Below are positions 21,032-24,425 of a stretch of 24,425 nucleotides of DNA, one piece after another; positions within the stretch are counted from its first letter, which is position 1, and each line of letters begins with the position of its first letter. This DNA is from JACVRW01 sp046735115 (GTDB lineage: Bacteria; Actinomycetota; Thermoleophilia; Solirubrobacterales; Thermoleophilaceae). The notes below the pieces were generated by a model. The model had not been told where the DNA came from, did not search any database, and was given only the letters and a program-made list of their open reading frames with translations. Position numbers and translations under genes: made by a program. Location: positions 1 to 24,425 of the forward strand of contig JBKPSR010000003.1 of assembly GCA_046735115.1 (NCBI GenBank), in the 5' to 3' direction.

Positions 21032-23788
21032 ATGACGCGCCTGGCCACGTTCGGTCGCGTCGATGAGCTCGCGGCGATCGAGGCGTTCCTTGAGCCGGTT
21101 CCCCCGGAGCCGTCGGCGCTGCAGATCGCGGGAGCCGCGGGAATCGGGAAGACGACGCTGCTTCGCCATGCGGTAGCGTCGGCCTCGCGGCGCGGGTTCA
21201 CCGTTCTCCGTGGGGTCGCATCCCAGGCCGATTCGTCCGTATCGCTCGCAGTGCTTGCGGATATTCTCGGGGAGATCGTGGACGCGGTGCAGGGCGAGCT
21301 CCCGCCACCGCAGGCTCGCGCGCTCGAGATTGCGCTGCTCCGGGCCGATGTCGGTGATGGGGCAGCCGATCGTCGGGCAATCGCAGTCGCCGCGCTCGAG
21401 GCGATCCGCGCTGCGTCGCGGGCGGGGCCCGTGCTCATCGCGATCGATGACCTCCAGTGGGTCGACGAGTCCTCCGCGCATGCGCTTGCGTTCGCAATCC
21501 GCCGGCTCGAGCGCGAGCCGGTCCTCGTCGCGGCGACCTTCCGGCGTGGCGAGGGACCGGATCCACTCGCCCTCGAGCGCCTGTTTCCGACGCTCGAGCG
21601 GCTAGACGTCGGACCGCTCGACGTTCGGTCACTGAGGCGGATGCTCGAGGATCGGCGGAGGCCGGCCCCGTCGCCTGCAGGCGTCCGCCGCCTGGCCCAC
21701 GTGACCGGCGGCAACCCCCTCTTCGCTCTCGAGTTAAGCCGTTCGATGGGCGACAGGGAGCTGCGCCCGGGTGAGATGCTCGATCCCCCGACAGATCTGG
21801 TCGGCGCGTTGCGCGGGCGGCTCTCCCGTCTGCCGCGGTCCGTCCAGACGTTGCTCCTGACACTGGCCGCGATCGGGCGGCCGACCTGCGAGCTCGCACA
21901 CCTCGTCCCGGACGACTCAGGCGCGATCGCCCGCGCGGAGCACGAGGGCGTCCTGGAGATTGCGGGGCGCGAAGTCTCGTTCACGCACCCGCTGTACGCC
22001 TCGACGGTGTACGCGATGGCGTCGCCGGCCGACAGACGTGCCGTGCATCGGCGGCTTGCGGATGCTTCCTCGGATATCGAGGAGCGAGCCAGGCATCTGG
22101 CGCTTGCCGCCGAGGCCGCGGATTCATCCGTGGCCGCCATGCTGGACCGTGCCGCCGATGCGGCACTTGCGCGCGGCGCCCCGGACGCGGCTGCCGAGCT
22201 GACGGAACTCGCGATCCGGCTCACCCCCACAACCGTGCCCGAGGGGAGGCAGACGCGGACGGCGGCCCTGTCGGAGTTCCTCTTCCAGGCCGGGGACACC
22301 GAGCGGGCAACGGAGCTGCTCGAGGACGTCGCCGGCGCCCTGCCCGCTGGACCGGAACGCGCTGACGCGCTCTACCGGCTCGCGCTGTTCGCCTGCAACG
22401 ACATCGCGCGCGCGCGCACGCTGCTCCAACGCGCGTTGGAGGATCTGCGAGATCAGCCCGCCTCGGAGCTGCGCGCCAGGATCTTCACCGAGCTCGCGTG
22501 GGGCGGGATCCTCGGCGGTGACCTTCGCGACGCCGTGGAACACAGCGAAAGCGCACGCGCGTGGGCACGCGAGTCGGGCGCCGACGTCGCTCACGGGCTC
22601 GCGCTGACCGCATCCGCTTACGCTCGCTTCCACGCCGGCCTGCCCGCGGACGGCGCGCTCGACGAGGCGCAGGCGCTCACCGACGCGTTGCGCGGAATCG
22701 ATCGCCTGATCCTCCCGCGGACGGCGATGGGCGCGCTCGCGATGTGGGCCGGCGATTTGGGCGGCGCCAGAGCCCACCTCGAGCACGACCATCGAGAGAT
22801 CACCGACCGCGGCCAGCTGTCGCTCTTGTGGGAGGTGCTCGTATACCTCGTGGAGCTCGAGGTCCGGGCGGGTAACTGGGACACCGCGGCTGCGTACGCA
22901 GCGGAAGGCCTTGACTCGCTCGTGGACGCCGATCTGGAGCAGGCCATGGAGGTCCATCTGTGGTCGACCGCGCTCGTCGCGGCCCATCGCGGCGAGGTGG
23001 AGCGGGCGCGCGCGCACGCCGGGCGGGCACTGGAGCTTGCCGAGGCCCACGAGGATCGCTTCCACGTCCTCACGAACCGCTCCGTGCTCGGCTTCCTGGA
23101 GCTCTCGCTCGGGAACCTCCAGGCCGCGGAAGGCTGGTTCGAGCCGCTCGAGCGGCTCACCGGCGACATGGGGCTCGAGGAGCCCGGCTCTTTCCCGTAC
23201 GTCCCGGACGAGGTTGAGGCGCTCGTGCTCGCAGGGAATCTCGACCGGGCGCGTGCGCTGCTGGACCGGTTCGAACGACAGGCACAGGCGCGCAATCGAG
23301 CGTGGGCGCTCGCGACGGGCGCGCGCTGCCGGGGGCTCATCCTGGCCGCCGAACGCGATGCGCCCGCCGCGTTTGCCGCCCTCGACGAGGCCGTCGACCT
23401 TCACGTCGCGGTTCCACAGCCATTCGATCTCGGCCGCACGCTCCTGGTCCAGGGCAGGATTCTCCGTCGTTCTAAGCGCAAGGCGCCCGCGCGGGCATCG
23501 CTCGAGCAGGCGCTCGACATCTTCCGAGGTCTTGGCGCGTCGCTGTGGGTGTCGCACGCGGAGGACGAGCTCTCGCGGATCGGAGGACGCGCCTCCTCGC
23601 GCGATGAGCTCACGCCGACCGAGCGCCAGGTCGCCGAGCTCGCCGCCGAGGGAAAGACGAACCGCGAGGTCGCGGCCGCCCTCTTCATGAGCGCGAACAC
23701 CGTCAACTCGAACCTCAAGCGCGTCTACCGCAAGCTCGGCCTTCGCTCGCGCACGGAGCTGGCCGCCCGGCTGACGCGCGACCGCTGA
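21032..23788 (+). CDS. LuxR-family ATPase regulator (LAL/MalT-like)
   Basis: The protein has 918 residues. An N-terminal AAA/STAND ATPase begins FGRVDELAAIEAFL, with Walker A GAAGIGKTTLL (about 34-44) and Walker B VLIAIDDLQWVDESS (134-148), then TGGNPLFALEL near 230. A long TPR-like middle part follows (for example ATELLEDVAGALPAGPERA and RARAHAGRALELAEAHED). The C-terminal 60 residues are a LuxR helix-turn-helix: LTPTERQVAELAAEGKTNRE and FMSANTVNSNLKRVYRKLGL. LAL proteins bind ATP and an inducer, oligomerise and activate transcription; the inducer is unknown. I start at the ATG at 21032 because the family begins there. No ribosome-binding site precedes it, but a -10-like TTACGCT ends nine bases upstream, so the mRNA may be leaderless. 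It could control the neighbouring secreted proteins (inference). Confidence 0.9.
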   Translation: MTRLATFGRVDELAAIEAFLEPVPPEPSALQIAGAAGIGKTTLLRHAVASASRRGFTVLRGVASQADSSVSLAVLADILGEIVDAVQGELPPPQARALEIALLRADVGDGAADRRAIAVAALEAIRAASRAGPVLIAIDDLQWVDESSAHALAFAIRRLEREPVLVAATFRRGEGPDPLALERLFPTLERLDVGPLDVRSLRRMLEDRRRPAPSPAGVRRLAHVTGGNPLFALELSRSMGDRELRPGEMLDPPTDLVGALRGRLSRLPRSVQTLLLTLAAIGRPTCELAHLVPDDSGAIARAEHEGVLEIAGREVSFTHPLYASTVYAMASPADRRAVHRRLADASSDIEERARHLALAAEAADSSVAAMLDRAADAALARGAPDAAAELTELAIRLTPTTVPEGRQTRTAALSEFLFQAGDTERATELLEDVAGALPAGPERADALYRLALFACNDIARARTLLQRALEDLRDQPASELRARIFTELAWGGILGGDLRDAVEHSESARAWARESGADVAHGLALTASAYARFHAGLPADGALDEAQALTDALRGIDRLILPRTAMGALAMWAGDLGGARAHLEHDHREITDRGQLSLLWEVLVYLVELEVRAGNWDTAAAYAAEGLDSLVDADLEQAMEVHLWSTALVAAHRGEVERARAHAGRALELAEAHEDRFHVLTNRSVLGFLELSLGNLQAAEGWFEPLERLTGDMGLEEPGSFPYVPDEVEALVLAGNLDRARALLDRFERQAQARNRAWALATGARCRGLILAAERDAPAAFAALDEAVDLHVAVPQPFDLGRTLLVQGRILRRSKRKAPARASLEQALDIFRGLGASLWVSHAEDELSRIGGRASSRDELTPTERQVAELAAEGKTNREVAAALFMSANTVNSNLKRVYRKLGLRSRTELAARLTRDR

Positions 23789-23795
23789 CGAGGTC

Positions 23796-23817
23796 AATCG
23801 CACCCGCGCGGGCGATT
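23796..23817 (+). terminator. Possible terminator hairpin after the regulator gene
   Basis: AATCG and CGATT flank the palindrome CCCGCGCGGG, giving a 10-bp stem with a small bulge, 7 bp after the stop. No T tract follows, so this is a weak call. Confidence 0.4.
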
Positions 23818-23885
23818 CCAGACCGCCGTCAAGCGCCTAGTTTCGGCATCCACTCGCACCACCAACTCGCGTAAGGAGCATTGCG

Positions 23886-24173
23886 ATGAGGATTCCGAGA
23901 CTCGCCCGCACCGCAGTCATTGCGGTCGCCATTGCTGCGGTCGGCCCGACGGCCGCTTCCGGCGAGATCGTCCCCCGCCGGGACGGCTCGAAGGCGGTGT
24001 ACGTCCCCGCGGACACGACACCCGGCCGGCCCACCGCCGAAGACGGCCTCCAGTGGGGCGACGCGGCGTTCGGAGCCGGAGCGACGGCCGCGCTCACCCT
24101 GGGCTGCGCGGCCGCGCTCACGGGCCGGCGGCGCCAGCAGACGCGCGGGCTCCACGTCGGGTCGACGAAATGA
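23886..24173 (+). CDS. Small exported or membrane protein of unknown function
   Basis: The protein has 95 residues from the ATG at 23886 with AAGGAG seven bases upstream. Residues 1-26 look like a signal peptide (RIPRLARTAVIAVAIAAVG, cleavage near TAASG). A short polar part (27-58) is followed by a Gly/Ala-rich hydrophobic helix (about 59-79) and a basic tail beginning RRRQQTR. This predicts a small single-pass membrane protein with its N-terminal part outside the cytoplasm. I do not recognise the family. Its stop codon lies just before the lipoprotein gene, with which it is probably co-transcribed. Confidence 0.65.
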   Translation: MRIPRLARTAVIAVAIAAVGPTAASGEIVPRRDGSKAVYVPADTTPGRPTAEDGLQWGDAAFGAGATAALTLGCAAALTGRRRQQTRGLHVGSTK

Positions 24174-24190
24174 CTCTGCGGGAGCTTCGG

Positions 24191-24425
24191 ATGACGCGCA
24201 GGTCGCTCGCGACCATCGCCGCCCTTTTTTCCGTCGCAAGCCTGGGCTTCACCGGATGCGTGGGTTCCGACGCACCCGCCACCGCGGTCCCGAGACTGGG
24301 CAAGGCGGCGTTTGTCGCGAAGGCCAGCGCGATCTGCGCGCGGACGACTCGCGATTTGGAAGCCGCTGGCGCTCGGCTCTCGCCGGGGACCAGCGAAGCG
24401 ACCTTCGTCCGGCGCGATGTTGCCC
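24191..24425 (+). CDS. Putative lipoprotein, N-terminal part only
   Basis: Open to the right window edge, 78 codons visible. The ATG at 24191 has GGGAG six bases upstream; another ATG seven codons earlier (24170) overlaps the previous stop as ATGA and is possible. The start MTRRSLATIAALFSVASLGF leads to TGC at residue 23, a loose lipobox, followed by a Ser/Ala/Pro linker. Then KAAFVAKASAICARTTRDLE begins a helical domain resembling small lipoproteins of soil actinobacteria with a KADAIC-type motif. Probably anchored outside the membrane; function unknown. It follows the small membrane protein gene by 17 bp. Confidence 0.65.
   Translation, partial: MTRRSLATIAALFSVASLGFTGCVGSDAPATAVPRLGKAAFVAKASAICARTTRDLEAAGARLSPGTSEATFVRRDVA

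Overview
The window is high-GC DNA (roughly two thirds G+C by eye) with actinobacterial gene content: a DUF1269/SHOCT membrane pair, a LAL-type LuxR regulator, a group II truncated-haemoglobin-like protein, and an NLR with an amyloid-type signalling partner. The many small secreted proteins and the loosely packed layout suggest a soil actinobacterium, perhaps of Thermoleophilia type. That placement is an inference from family content; there is no rRNA or other marker gene here.

Layout. (1) 1-123: the start of a dihydrofolate-reductase-family gene running off the left edge, followed by about 340 bp of structured non-coding DNA. (2) 460-5061, minus strand: a three-gene operon behind a near-consensus promoter. 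Gene 1 is a small BELL-like protein ending in a short amyloid-like motif. Gene 2 is a NACHT ATPase that begins with the same motif. Gene 3 is a 973-residue helical-repeat protein that looks like the detached sensor half of the NLR. This is the most interesting system in the window and fits published NLR/BELL amyloid signalling (BASS) pairs, which are thought to act in immunity or regulated cell death. (3) 5404-9701: a TPR protein, a truncated globin, a SnoaL-like protein flanked by copies of a dispersed repeat, and the DUF1269/SHOCT pair. (4) 9700-10909: mostly decayed DNA, with a VanY peptidase fragment and a frameshifted secreted protein. (5) 10910-17670: a neutral ceramidase, a decayed DUF2278 gene, an FAD-dependent sugar-lactone-oxidase-like enzyme, and a translationally coupled pair made of a VPS62-like protein and an unknown membrane protein. 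(6) 17671-18892: a decayed AbfB-like gene and non-coding DNA. (7) 18893-24425: a secreted Asp-box beta-propeller protein, a LuxR-family ATPase regulator, a small membrane protein and the start of a lipoprotein.

Two dispersed repeat families run through the intergenic DNA. One is a 25-bp unit present four times in the same orientation. The other is a roughly 145-bp MITE-like element with inverted ends, present as one full copy, one copy lacking its left end and two end fragments. Broken genes (VanY, a Cys-rich secreted protein, DUF2278, AbfB) lie in the same loosely packed stretches, so this looks like a plastic, accessory part of the genome.
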